Of a stretch of 64,000 nt of DNA, positions 1 to 10,905 are shown piece after piece. The stretch lies in contig BCHH01000003.1 of NCBI GenBank assembly GCA_001599595.1, forward strand, positions 14,847 through 78,846, given 5' to 3'. How positions within the stretch are numbered: position 1 is the stretch's first letter; each line of letters opens with the position of its first letter. The position numbers were made by a program, and so were the translations under genes. This stretch comes from Beverwykella pulmonaria. Lineage: Eukaryota; Ascomycota; Dothideomycetes; Pleosporales; Melanommataceae. The notes under the pieces were generated by a model that saw only the letters and a list, made by a program, of their open reading frames with translations, searched no databases and was not told the DNA's origin.

Positions 1-33
1 ANANANGNNNNCTGACTGCACGCATCTGCTTAC

Positions 34-500
34 CTAGGGAGCGACAGCTTGGCCGCAAAATACAACGTCTCTCGTACCGTGAGGGATCCCACCAGAGCGT
101 CTTGCTGTTCGACATAGGAGCTGATTTTCCGGAAATCCTTTAAATGTGTCGGCGCGCCGTTGATGTACAGCGTTTGAGAAACAGAGGCATTGGGTGTTGC
201 TTCTCGATGGGCGAGGACATTTAGGAGAGTTGTCTTCCCCGAACCGCTAGGGCCCATTATTGCCATGAGTTCACCTATGTTTTTGAGTTAGCATCGAGAA
301 CATGTTTTTGCTTCTTCATCGGACGTACCAGCATTGACGACGCCCCTTACGTTCGACAAGAGCTCCAACGGCTGCTTTGTGGCGCGGTCCTTGACAGAAA
401 CCGTCACATTCTCCCAACTGAAACTCTGGACAACGGTATTCGTCAAGTGAGCGTAGTCTGCGGTCTTCTCAATATCTAGGAGAGAGTCTGGTGTTGCCAT
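34..500 (-). CDS. ABCG-type ABC transporter, N-terminal part (runs off left edge)
   Basis: This is the 5' end of an ATP-binding cassette transporter that would export a lipid or drug-like substrate across a membrane. Exon 1 is 500..329 and exon 2 is 274..34. The intron 275..328 has a GTACGT donor, a GCTAAC branch site and a TAG acceptor, and joins in phase. A second donor (GTAAGC) follows position 34, and the rest lies beyond the window. Visible are a WENVTV strand, the Walker A motif GPSGSGKTT and the Q-loop region SYVEQQDALVGSLTVRETL, all typical of the ABCG (White) subfamily nucleotide-binding domain. The NBD stands at the N-terminus, as expected for ABCG. Whether it is a half-size or full-size transporter cannot be seen. 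The start ATG at 500 is the first in frame. Confidence 0.85.
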
Positions 501-607
501 CGTCTTCTAAAGAGGAAACCGACGATATGAAAACACTAAGGCTTGACAAGGCTTAATCGAAAGGGAGATGCTGTGAACTGAGAATATTGAGAGTAGGGCG
601 CGAAGAG

Positions 608-616
608 TATATATAA
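608..616 (-). promoter_or_regulatory. TATA-like element upstream of the ABCG gene
   Basis: A TATATATAA run lies about 110 bp upstream of the ATG at 500 on the minus strand. Distance and sequence suit a fungal TATA box, but this is inference from position alone. Confidence 0.35.
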
Positions 617-1275
617 TTGTGAATCGAAGAAATTGGAGAGGTGTGCAACGCCGCATACATTGGCAGGGGCACCTTATCTTGAACGGCGACTTGAAGGAAC
701 TCAAGACGTTGATGGTGTCCGTATAAAACGTTCGGCTAACCACAAGTTGCAAGGGCTCCCAACTTTGGGGGCCCAAGTCCCAGCTGAGCATCGTGTAAGC
801 GGGGATACTCCTCGCTGACTTCGCCGAACACGCCTGGCAGAGTTGCAGACGCACACCTAGTGCCATGGGGCTGGGTGCACAGGGGTGCTGTCAGATCTCT
901 GTCCCCTGGGTACAACACGTGTTTTCCCTGGGCTGCTAAGATTGGAGCTGAAATACTCCACTCTGACCGCCTTTGTCGCTGGCTGGCTTCGCTAACCCCG
1001 CGTTACCTCGCCGAGCGCACTGACGTAAACAGTGGTGCCTCGCCGAGATTCAACGTCGCAACAAGATAAACAGGACCTCGTCCACGCCTCGTTGGTAGCA
1101 TTTTCTCAACTCGGTGTTAGTGGATTATTGGAGATGGCCAGCTGCTGAAATCCCAAATATTAAAAACCAACGAGCCTGGCTCTTGTGGTAGGTGGAAAAT
1201 AGATCAGAGAAGTGGAATCCGCGAAGAAAAAACAACGCTACGCATCTCCTCGGAGTGAGCGATATCCGATATCAG
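617..1275. other. Intergenic region between ABCG gene and AlkB homolog
   Basis: About 660 bp lie between the ABCG promoter element and the 3' end of the AlkB-type gene, both on the minus strand. Open frames here are short and lack family motifs. No RNA gene or repeat was recognised. Confidence 0.5.
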
Positions 1276-2519
1276 TTAGTCCCACATCTGCCTCACGTTT
1301 AGATTCACCCTCTTCTTACTCATCCATCCCTTCCAATGATCGAACTCGCCGTGTAGCCCACCTGGCCAGTCCTTCAGATAGTCGGGGCACGTGTCTGAGA
1401 CTATCTGCGGTACGCCGTGCCACGCGAATCGCGACTCTCCGCTCATATAGACGGCGCTCCCGGATCGTAGTCGTAGCGTCAAATTCTTCTCAGCTTCTTC
1501 CTCGTGATGCTTGCCACTTCCAGCTTCTCGATTTGCATCCTCCCCCAAGGGAGAAGGAGAGGCAGAAGTGCCAATGACGAAAATGGCATCGCATCCCAGG
1601 CTCACGCTGATCAAGCCCTTTCCACATTCCTCAGCGACGTCGCGATGAACACTCAACGTGTCGCCAGGTGAGTACAGATTGACGATGGCGGCTTCGGCCT
1701 TGGTGCCCGGAAACAAGCCTTCCAACAACTCCTTGCTATCGCGTGGAAAAGCGGGAGGAGGTGATGGAGGATATCGTTTTTGTGTCCAATCATATTGGCC
1801 CCCTAACGTCATCCACCGTACCTTGCGGTTGAGGAGGGGATAGATTGCCAGTGGCCGGTGGATAGAGGAGTCTAGGGGGGTCGCGAAGTGGGTGGGTGAT
1901 GTTGGGGGTATGGAGAAGAAAGATGCACCAGATGGCGAGTAGGTCAACTCATAGTGGGTATGGATATTGGTAAGGTGCGATGGTGATGAGAGATCTCGAT
2001 GCAGGAGTTTGGACAAGAGAATGGTCTGAATCTCTGGGGGAAGTAGAGAGGGGATAATGTGAAGACCTACCCTCATTAGAGAACTGCATTCTGTATTACA
2101 ATGATTACAATGATGGGGAAAAAAGAAGCTGAAGATACTAGAGCATAAGCTGCTATGTGAGCAAGAAAGCAACAATTACCTGGCATGTCCTCGTGCTCAT
2201 ATACTGGCACTGATGGCTTCGAATTTGCATCAAGAGTGTAGTTGCCGGCGAACGACCGAAAAGTAGCGGTTAGCTGCTCGCGATCCAGCCTGTCAACAAT
2301 CGATACCTTGCCCCTTTGAGGTTCCGATGTTTGCCTTTCGAGTTGTGCACACTCGAGGTCTTGATCGAGATCCATTTCCAGATGTAGGATCTCGCGATCT
2401 TGATCCAGATCTGACCGTTTCATGCGCTGATATTTCTTGTACACTTCTCGAATGGCGCTCGGCGGGCGCTGATGTGGGTCCAGCGACTGCATTGGAGCAA
2501 CCAGCCAAGCAATATTCAC
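1276..2519 (-). CDS. AlkB-like 2-oxoglutarate/Fe(II) dioxygenase (ALKBH1 type)
   Basis: A predicted Fe(II)/2-oxoglutarate-dependent nucleic-acid dioxygenase that would remove alkyl groups from DNA or RNA bases. Exons are 2519..2180 and 2066..1276; the 113-nt intron has a GTAATT donor and a TAG acceptor and joins in phase, giving about 376 aa. Catalytic residues are visible: His254 and Asp256 in SVHRD, distal His330 in AWHGVP, and Arg372 in NVRQM, the 2-oxoglutarate/substrate arginine of the AlkB fold. The LGCDAIFVIG strand and the SGSAVYMSGESR segment fit ALKBH1-type fungal proteins. The N-terminal DPHQRPPSAIREVYKKYQ segment also resembles this subfamily. Met10 at 2492 could be the true start. 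The gene is divergent from cdc2 across about 370 bp. DNA versus tRNA as substrate cannot be told from sequence. Confidence 0.85.
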
Positions 2520-2890
2520 TTAAACACGGAACGATCTTTCTTTCCCTCGACTTGAAGTTTGCTTTGAGGTCAGAGGAGGGCTGCTGTGTGGTGTTGTGTG
2601 GAAAGAGGCAGGGATGCCGCGCTTGAAGGCTTGGCTCCGGGCGCGGGTTGACTGTTGTCGAGAAAACAGCGGTAAACACACCGACACCCGCTCCTCATCT
2701 CCGCCGTTCGGTCCACAACAGGACGACTACTAACCCACAGGCACTTTCATCAACGCTCGCTCGCTGCCAAACCCGTCAGCTTCTTTGGAATCACCACATA
2801 ATCTTCCTACAGCACCCCGACGCGTCCACGCCAGCTCCGCGGACTCCAAAGACCTACTCCCCGCAAAACCCCTAGCGTACCACCACCGCC
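2520..2890. promoter_or_regulatory. Divergent promoter region between AlkB homolog and cdc2
   Basis: A 371-bp gap separates two genes transcribed away from each other, so both promoters should lie here. It has C-rich and CA-rich stretches near the cdc2 ATG, as is common in mould 5' leaders. No specific operator was identified. Confidence 0.45.
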
Positions 2891-4053
2891 ATGGAGAACT
2901 ACCAGAAGATGGAAAAGATTGGAGAAGGTGAGCCTGACCATTTCTTACGTTCAAATTGCATTCATATCGCGATTCTGCCCCATTCTGTCTCGAATTGCGC
3001 ACGGCACTGACCCTGACTCGCAGGTACCTACGGTGTCGTGTACAAGGCCCGCGATCTCACGACCAAGGACCATCGAATCGTCGCCTTGAAGAAGATTCGC
3101 CTCGAGGCCGAAGATGAGGGCGTTCCGTCGACCGCCATCCGAGAAATCTCGCTTCTGAAGGAGATGAACGACCCGAACATCGTCCGCCTGCTGAACATTG
3201 TCCACGCCGACGGCCACAAGCTGTACCTCGTCTTCGAATACCTCGACGTGGATCTCAAGAAGTACATGGAGTCGCTCCCAGTGAGCCAGGGTGGGCGGGG
3301 CAAGCCCCTCCCCGAGGGCCATGGGCCTGCTCTGGCGACGCTCGGCTTGGGCCCGGACATGGTCAAGCGGTTCATGGCCCAATTGTGCGAGGGGGTCCGG
3401 TATTGCCACGCTCATCGTGTCCTTCACCGCGATCTGAAGCCGCAGAATTTGTTGATTGACAGGGAGGGGAACCTAAAGCTGGCCGATTTCGGGTTGGCGC
3501 GGGCATTTGGCGTCCCGCTGAGGACGTACACCCACGAGGTACGTTGGCCAGGCCTTTGGATAGCGGCAAGCTTGACTAACATGTCACAGGTTGTTACTCT
3601 GTGGTACCGCGCGCCTGAGATTCTGCTTGGCGGGCGGCAATACTCCACAGGCGTTGATATGTGGTCTGTCGGATGCATTTTCGCTGAAATGTGCACACGC
3701 AAGCCACTGTTTCCCGGCGACTCTGAAATCGATGAAATATTTAAGATCTTCCGGTGTGTAATGTCCATTGGACTCGCATAAGAACATGCCACTAACTATC
3801 ACATAGCATCCTCGGAACCCCGAACGAGCAGGACTGGCCCGGTGTCACTTCCTTCCCCGACTTCAAGCCCTCGTTTCCTAAGTGGAACCGGACAGACATT
3901 GGCGCTATAGTGACTACGCTGGATGACGTTGGCCTAGATCTCCTCGATGCGCTGCTTGTCTATGACCCTGCGGGGCGCATCTCGGCGAAGCAAACTGTCA
4001 TTCATCCCTACTTCACTGGGATGAATGGGGTCTATGCTAACGGCTTTCATTAA
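2891..4053 (+). CDS. cdc2: Cyclin-dependent kinase Cdc2/Cdc28 (CDK1)
   Basis: Serine/threonine kinase that drives the cell cycle in complex with cyclins. Exons are 2891..2927, 3024..3538, 3590..3753 and 3807..4053; all three introns have GT donors and AG acceptors and join in phase, giving 320 aa. The protein has GEGTYGVVY with the inhibitory Thr14/Tyr15 pair, the cyclin-binding helix PSTAIRE at 47-53, HRDLKPQN catalytic loop, DFG motif and an activation-loop threonine in RTYTHE. The exact PSTAIRE helix distinguishes CDK1 from Pho85/CDK5-like and Cdk9-like kinases. A Gly/Pro-rich insert before the HRD region ([14 protein letters not shown]) is usual for filamentous fungal Cdc2. The first exon ends inside the glycine loop. 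Confidence 0.97.
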
Positions 4054-4504
4054 TTGGATCTTCATGTCCCTGGAGGATGCTACGATGGTTATGGGGTTTG
4101 ATGAGGCATGCTGGCGCAGGCGGAAGGGTACTGTGTTAGCGATCGTGACATAAATGTTTCCTTTTGGTGTTGGTAGGCTCTCCATGTTAACAGAGGGGCT
4201 GGGATAAAACCGGTGTGGCCAGCAGCAACGGCGTTTGTGGGAATGTCATTTTGAGGCTTTTATGCATCCACGGGACTTTTGGGATAGAGCATCATTCGCA
4301 GAACAGTAATGAGTGCGTGAATATTCGTGTTACGTTTGGTGTTGCAAATAAATCACGCCGCCAATCAACGTGCCCCGCCTCAGCCCTAAATGAGGGGGCA
4401 CAAAGCTCCCAGCTCCCTCCCTCTCCCCCTCCCTCCCTCTATGGGAAAAGATCTCCATCTCCAACACGTCGCTCCTTAACTCCCACAACATCAACACCAC
4501 TCCA
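4054..4504. other. Intergenic region, cdc2 3' end to GH18-UBA gene
   Basis: About 450 bp with the cdc2 3' end and the promoter and leader of the next gene. A CT-rich tract (CTCCCTCCCTCTCCC type) near 4410-4440 is typical of fungal core promoters. Nothing else was recognised. Confidence 0.45.
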
Positions 4505-5925
4505 ATGCCTCCTGTCGCGCCCAAACTCCTCCCGCCATCCCAAGGTCCCCGTCTCATAATCTATCAACAAACCTTCCACGACAGCGCCGGTAACTACCAC
4601 TCCCTTCTCCCGCTTCTCACCAACGCTACGGGAATAACACATGTGATCATCGCCGCAATCCACCTCAATGAAGGCCCAGGCAACATAACGCTCAACGATC
4701 ACGTGCCAAATGATCCCCGCTATGACACACTCTGGGGCGAAGTGAGATGGCTACAGGGCAGCGGCATCAAGGTGCTCGGGATGCTGGGCGGCGCTGCAAA
4801 AGGGAGTTACGAGCGTCTAACGGGTGTCGAGGAAACAGTATGTGAGATTGAGGTCTGCCGGCGGTGCTGGCTAATGGACGGACAGTTCGACGCATACTAC
4901 AAGCCGCTCCACGCCCTTATTGCTACGCATAAGCTGGACGGGATCGATCTGGATGTGGAAGAGGAGGTACCGCTGCACACAATAACGAGGTTGATTGGCA
5001 GGTTGAGGAGTGATTTTGGATCCGACTTTTTGATCACTATGGCGCCGGTTGCGACTGCGTGTACGTATCTCCATGGTTCAGAATGTGTGGCTTGTTGTGA
5101 CGTCAATGGGATACTACCAACGTGGTATTCCAGCAGTACATCATGTCTCTTCTCTTCTAAAGAACGTCACTAACCTTTCTCCCTCTCCTTGTAGTGATTC
5201 CTGATCCGAATATCCCCGTCCATGAGAGGCCCCCACGACCCGTGCTTGCAAGTGGGCGGACGCCCAACCCACTGTATCCTACACTGCCTCATCTAAGCGG
5301 CTTCAGCTATCCTGAATTGGAGTGTGGTGTTTTTGGCAAAGAGATCGCATGGTACAACACGCAATTCTACTGCGGATGGGGAGACGCATCCACCACGCAA
5401 TGGTACGATACCATCATCGCGGCAGGCTGGAACCCCGAAAAGATCGTTATGGGCGTCGTCACGAATCCCGGGAATGGCGCAGGTCACGTTGCAGTCGAGA
5501 AGTTGCGGCAGGTATGCGCGCAGCTCCGCGAGAAGTACAAGAATATGGGCGCTGGTTTTGGCGGCGTCATGGGATGGGAGTATTTCAACTCTGGCGACTG
5601 CGACCAAGATCTCGTGCACGTCTCTGCGCTGGAGCTGAACAACGAGACGGCACAGGCAGGCTGGGTTGCTGCATTAGGGAGGATTCTAAGGACGGTGGAT
5701 CCACCGCATCCGCAAACCACGAGACCTCCGCTGGGAGTCACCGCAGAGCAGATCAAGCAGATGGTTACGAAGCTGCCAGAAGCACCTGCTCCCTGGCCTG
5801 ACGAGACGGTAAACAGCTTGGTCGCTCTGGGGTTTTCAAAACACGAAGCTATTGCCGCACTCAACGCCACGGACGGCAATGTCGACTACGCAGCTGGTCT
5901 CTTATTCGATTCGTACCCACAATAG
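4505..5925 (+). CDS. GH18 chitinase-like protein with C-terminal UBA domain
   Basis: A family 18 glycoside hydrolase barrel fused to a ubiquitin-associated domain. The preferred exons are 4505..4837, 4886..5060 and 5195..5925, giving 412 aa. The first intron (48 nt) is in frame and stop-free, but its GTATGT donor, GCTAAT branch site and CAG acceptor are strong. Removing it restores a compact EETFDAYYKPLHALIATHKL joint. The catalytic motif DGIDLDVEEE carries the acid/base Glu of the DxxDxDxE pattern. The last ~45 residues (ETVNSLVALGFSKHEAIAAL, then DGNVDYAAGLLF) form a clear UBA. There is no signal peptide, so the enzyme is probably intracellular, unlike secreted chitinases. Substrate (chitin or an N-glycan) is unknown. 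No further gene was found downstream before creD. Confidence 0.85.
4838..4885 (+). other. In-frame 48-nt intron in GH18-UBA gene
   Basis: Length is a multiple of three and there is no stop, so the unspliced message would add 16 residues. Donor GTATGT, branch GCTAAT and acceptor CAG argue that it is a real intron. Confidence 0.7.
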
Positions 5926-7792
5926 ACCATGGCGCAGCAGAACAAACAATTTTACCGCGCTGTACGAGATTATCTTCACATGATGGGGGGGGTGGGAAGC
6001 TCTGCCCTCTCAACCACCAAGAACTCCGCCATATCGAGCTATCCCTTCAATGGTGCGCCTGCGACTACAGGCATATACCCCACTGGAACCCCCCCAAAAA
6101 AAAAAAGAGCAAAATATCAACATATCACAGAAGTCTACCCTCGGATGCATCAGCACAACCCACTTTCCACCAGCTCCGAGGTTCACTCCTCCGAGGTTTC
6201 AAACTCTAACCCCAGTCGACGGTCGGCCAAACCCATCTCCCCGGGTCCGAGAAGGCGGTGATCAGCACCGCCGACGCGGAAGCCATCGGATGCGAACCAG
6301 GGTAGGCCACGTTATCCCGGTCAGCGGTCTAGATCCGAGGCCAGGATTACGAGATGTGCTGTAATTGCATACAGTCCGAATCCGGACCCATGCGTTTGCA
6401 GGCGGTCATTAGTACGGTTGTTGTGTGAAGCTTATATCCATCCGCGCGTATGTGCGTTGTAGAAAGAAGCTTAGGTTGGGGATTGTGGGGTGGAGTTGCG
6501 GGTTGGAGGGGCATGGTGGGGTGATGTGACATGAGGTGAGGTGAGGAGATACGAGGGGCTCTGCTCGAACCTGGGGTTGGACGCAAAGATCCGAATTGAA
6601 TTGACCTCGGGACCTGCCGGTGCTGTCTACATACGTCAGATCATGTCACGGAGAAATTTTGCATGCAGTAATAGAGCTCGGCACAAAACTGCTCTACGGC
6701 AATGGCAGAAAGTGAAAATGCATGATAGCCGTATGCAGCGACATTAAACCTTTAGACGAGTATCTCGGAGTCTTCAATTTCTGGCAAGTGGCACGTGGGC
6801 TTGAAGTGCAGGATGTGTTTGTGCCGTCTCGCGCGAAGTTGATTCAAACGAAGCTCGAAAGGATATGGCATGTGGCATCGGAACATGAGTGTGCAAAGGA
6901 ACAGGCAACATTTGAAGCAGCAGATATTGCTCTTCCTCTATCGTTTGATATTTGATATCTCGAGTCTCACAGTAGCGTCCGAATTCTGAGTGAGAAAAGA
7001 GTGTATACTCAGCCCAATCACCGTTCGTCTCCACAAAAGATAGAGAAATCAGAACATCCAATCCAAACCGCAGAATGTACATTGGTGGGTATCCCTAAAT
7101 CCAATCTAAACCACTCAATTGCTCCCCGTATGTGCATAAAAATCAAGATAGGCCAGTGTGGAGCCTCCACCATGCTGCAAGAAATAAACAAACGTACCGC
7201 CTCCTAGCCCAATGCATGCAAAAACCATAGCAGCATGTAAACCACCCACTACTACTCCCTCGGTCCAAAAATACAGGCGCGTGCGTAATCGTGATCGTAA
7301 TCGTAATCTAGTAGTGTCCCAGCCATGACGCTGAAAGGATCTAGGAGGAAAGGAAATAGCATGCTGAAAGATCAAAGAAGAATCAGTCCGTCTCGTAAGA
7401 ACAGTTAAGGTGTGCTTGACGTCGATTAACCAATGTTCCGCAGTGCCCTCCTAAACGCCATAACCGGGTGCAGGTGCAGACTATCTCTTATCGAGGCCGA
7501 TGAGGACGGACACACGAGTGGCGATTGCTTCACAGACGAGTGTGAGGAGCTCCGACTGCGGGTGTGTGATAGAACCGAGGAAGTCGAAGACGACGACGAT
7601 GGTGGGGAGGAGGAGGAGGGTATCGAAGTATGACTGTCGCGAGACCGGGAATTAAATATGTGCGAACTATTCAAGTGCGCGAACCCAGGGTAATACCGAA
7701 TACTCTATATGCTGTGCAGAAAAGGGGAGAAGAGAATGGAGAGAAAGAGATGAGGGGGTGCATATGGGTAAAGAATTCGCTGCCAGGGATAA
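5926..7792. other. Convergent intergenic region between GH18-UBA and creD
   Basis: A 1.9-kb stretch between two convergent genes. It contains only short frames without recognisable domains, an A-rich run near 6090-6110, and serine-rich frames around 7430-7670 that look like low-complexity shadows. The creD 3' UTR must lie at its right end. No tRNA, transposon or repeat was identified. Confidence 0.5.
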
Positions 7793-9698
7793 TTACCTTC
7801 CTTCGTCGGTGGTCCTGCGGGGACTCACGCGACGCGAGTTCATGTGCGTATTGCGCTCCGTCTCTTCTGTCAAGGTGTCCAGACTGCGTGCCGGGCTCGG
7901 CGTCGTTTGTCCGGATCTCGGTGTCCTGCTAGGGCTAGACGGCCTGGAGGTTGCGATTTCGTACGTAGGTAGGTCTTCTGATATAGGAGTCCTTGCGGGA
8001 GTGCGTACCGCAGTGTTGTATGATGGAGTTCGGGCGAGAGCCTCCATATCGTAGTCTGCCTGACTTTGGAATGATTCTGCATTGGAGAAGTAATTTGAGG
8101 CGGGTGCATGGAGTGGTGCATCATCCGGCATGCTATGCGGTGTGCTACCACCAGATGAGTGTTGACGAGAGGGCGCGAAGCGTGTAGTGCGAGAGTTTTG
8201 CGATATGTTGAGGTTTTGCAGCCTATTGTGGAGCGCGCTTGCCGAGGCGCCTCCACCACTTTGCTGGGCGACTGCGTTCATGGAAGCTAAGTCCTCTGTT
8301 GAGCCCGAGCGACTTTGAGCGTAAAAAGGGGTGTTGGCTCCACTGTTCCCAATGCTAGCCCGACCGCCAGGAGTCATGAAGCCACTGGGATCAATGTCGT
8401 TGTATAATTCATCCAATTGATGGAGCCCGTAGGTTGGAGGCGCATTCTGATTTACCACGTCATGCATAGCTTGCGCAGAGAGCACGTTTTGGTCTACTAC
8501 CACGCTCTGGTCCTCATTTGGGGGTAAATTCGGGGAAATGAAGAGATGCAGGTGGTTCTTAACGAGGAGCTGACTGGTATGGCCTTCTGGATTGTGCAAA
8601 TTGACATATAATCTAAGCTTGTGGGTAAGGCGAATGTGTTCTGTGTCCACGGACTGTCTGCAATGTTTCAGAGACTTGGGAAGCTCCAGAGTCATTGAAA
8701 ATCGATGCGACTCGTCAAACAGATCGTCCGCGTCTTCGACCCCATGAGGGACGATATGTGCAGAGTTGTCAGGCATATTGCCCTCTACGGTCGCGACGAC
8801 CATGTCGTGTTGATGGCTAATCCGACGACCGGCGTAGTCACAAAACAGCTGCCTTGACTCTATGAGCTCCATTTTGATGGTGGAGATTTCGACCCCCTTT
8901 CGAAGCGGTATTAGGATGAACTCGGCGGTAACGGCAGTCCCAACGATGTAGTTTTTCTGGGGAACAGTGATTTTGTACGCCAATTTCGACGCCCAGATAT
9001 CCTCGTTGATCTGCGTGTTTCATTAGCAATGCCTCGCCCACACCCCGCGTACGTCATACCTGGTCCATGGGCATAGTTTCCATAACATCACGCCCAAGTG
9101 TTCTGATCACTCGAATATGTGTGGTAGCCGTCAACTGCTTGCTCATGTAGCCCCTGTCCACGGTTGCACAAAGATTGTACACGATCCAATTGGTACCCAG
9201 CCCCTCGACGCTCTCGTCCATGTTGCTGGGCATCTGGAACTTGAAGTCCCACTCGTGAGTGCCAGCGTTGATCTTGTGGGCTTTGTTTTTGGACCCGTCT
9301 GCGGGGAACATGTTTAGGGTTTCCGTGAGGAACTTGCACTTGTTCATAATGGGCTGCGGTGTCACGGTATTGTTGGTGTTCCATCTGTACACGCCGAGAG
9401 TTAGCGTGCCGTCTCGGTGTGTATTTGGGAAGAGGTGCTACCGTACGAGACCCTCCGTATGCCCGTCAAGGTCATCCGGATACTCCTCACCGACATGGAC
9501 TCCGGGTTGGTGAGGACCAGCTTGCCCGTGAGCTCTGTGTTCTGGGACTCCGAGGGCTCTCCATAGAAGACTACGAACGGCGAGGTCGGCCTGGAAAAGG
9601 CTATTAGCATTCTATGTCTCCCTGATCTTGGGTGCTCCCTACTTAATTTCCAGGACCGGCTTCGCAGCTCCGCCAAAGACAACTCCGGTGCGAGGCAT
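7793..9698 (-). CDS. creD: Arrestin-like HECT ubiquitin-ligase adaptor CreD
   Basis: An alpha-arrestin that, in the Aspergillus CreD / yeast Rod1-Rog3 family, recruits the HECT ligase HulA/Rsp5 to membrane proteins and takes part in carbon catabolite repression. Exons are 9698..9643, 9590..9447, 9384..9060 and 9010..7793, giving 580 aa. The third exon joins only if the second donor is GTACGG at 9446, which restores the RRVSWNT consensus. Arrestin N- and C-domains span roughly residues 10-335. A PY motif PPTY lies at 366-369 and a variant LPTY at 522-525, within a Ser/Thr/Pro-rich tail suited to phosphorylation. The frame stops at 7793, but a possible donor overlaps the last codons, so a short extra 3' exon cannot be excluded. 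creC lies just upstream on the same strand. Confidence 0.92.
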
Positions 9699-10905
9699 GG
9701 TTGCAAAAGAATTAGGAAAAGGGCCAAAAGAGCAGGCTCATCGCAGACGCGGAGAGGGTCGGGAGTAGCGTGGGTATATGTATCGAGGGAGGAATGGCAG
9801 CGAAAGGATGCTCGCAAAGCCGGTGGCCCACTGGTGACGGGGAATGCTGGTATGCTGTGAGAAGTGGCTGTGAAGGCTGAGGGTAGAGCGTGGGGAGGTA
9901 GGGGGTCATTCGACGCCGCTCAGCTGGTGTGCTGCGCGGGCGGTCGCAACCATGGAAGATATAGTGAGGGCCAGCTGCGTGGGATATGCGCCAGGGGACG
10001 TTGGAGGCTAGGGCATGCGCCCAAAGATCACTGAATCACAGTCATGGTGTGCTCGCAGCAGCTAGAGACTAGAGAGCGGATACTGCGGGTCTTGACTTTT
10101 TTTGCAAGGGTTGGGGGGCTGCGACGCTCGGCAGACAAAGAAAGTCTCCCGATAGCACTCCCGCGAACGGCACTATAACCTGACACAAACACGCCTGCGT
10201 CCACTGCCTGTTCTGCATCGTGCTTGCGACGGGGGTGCGCTCGCTGTGGACTGGCCCGGCGAGCACCACCATCGTTCCACCACACACATGCGCCCGCCAG
10301 TATCCTGACATGTTCGCCGTTTGTGACACCGCGGCAGCCTCGCCGAGTGCTGGCCGCTGTCAAACACATGTCTCCACAGAACTGCAGAATCTCACATCGA
10401 CGCTCGGCCCGAGGCGGGAATAGCTCAGGATAACCCATGGCGCTGTGCTTCGAGGGCATTTGAATTCCGGTGTGCACTGATCGACAGCAAGCCAGTGTCC
10501 AAGGTACCCTCACCGCCAGCGCGCAAGAGGCAAGCCGATGTCGCGCCGGCCCAGCTTTATCGCGACGTCACTCTTTGCCATTGCGCCGCCGGTTTCACAG
10601 GCACAGGGAAGAAACGCCGTTTGCAGTTTTGCATGCGATGCGGACACGCCGAGTGCGCCTTTTACATTTCTCGTATACAGGTGTACTATCGACCGCATGG
10701 CAGAGCCCCCGGATGACGCGCCCTCGCCGTGGTACAAAGATGCATGCAAGTCAGCTCGTAGGGCTGAGCGACGAATACGGCGAGCGCCCAGCAATGCGGC
10801 GCTTCCCGACAAAGAATACACAGCGATCTCAAAAACACCAGCGCCAGGAGTCCCCCTCACACACCAAGCATCCCCAAGACGGCGGCCCTCCGCCGCGATC
10901 CTCCT
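9699..10905. other. Intergenic region between creC 3' end and creD start
   Basis: About 1.2 kb holding the creD promoter and the creC 3' UTR. The plus-strand open frame across 10538-11152 overlaps the last creC exon in antisense and has no recognised domain, so it is treated as a shadow. No repeat or RNA gene was seen. Confidence 0.5.

Noticed and set aside
6280..6360. tRNA B-box-like GGTTCGCATCC on the minus strand
   Set aside because: Flanking bases do not form a T-stem and no A box lies at the proper spacing.
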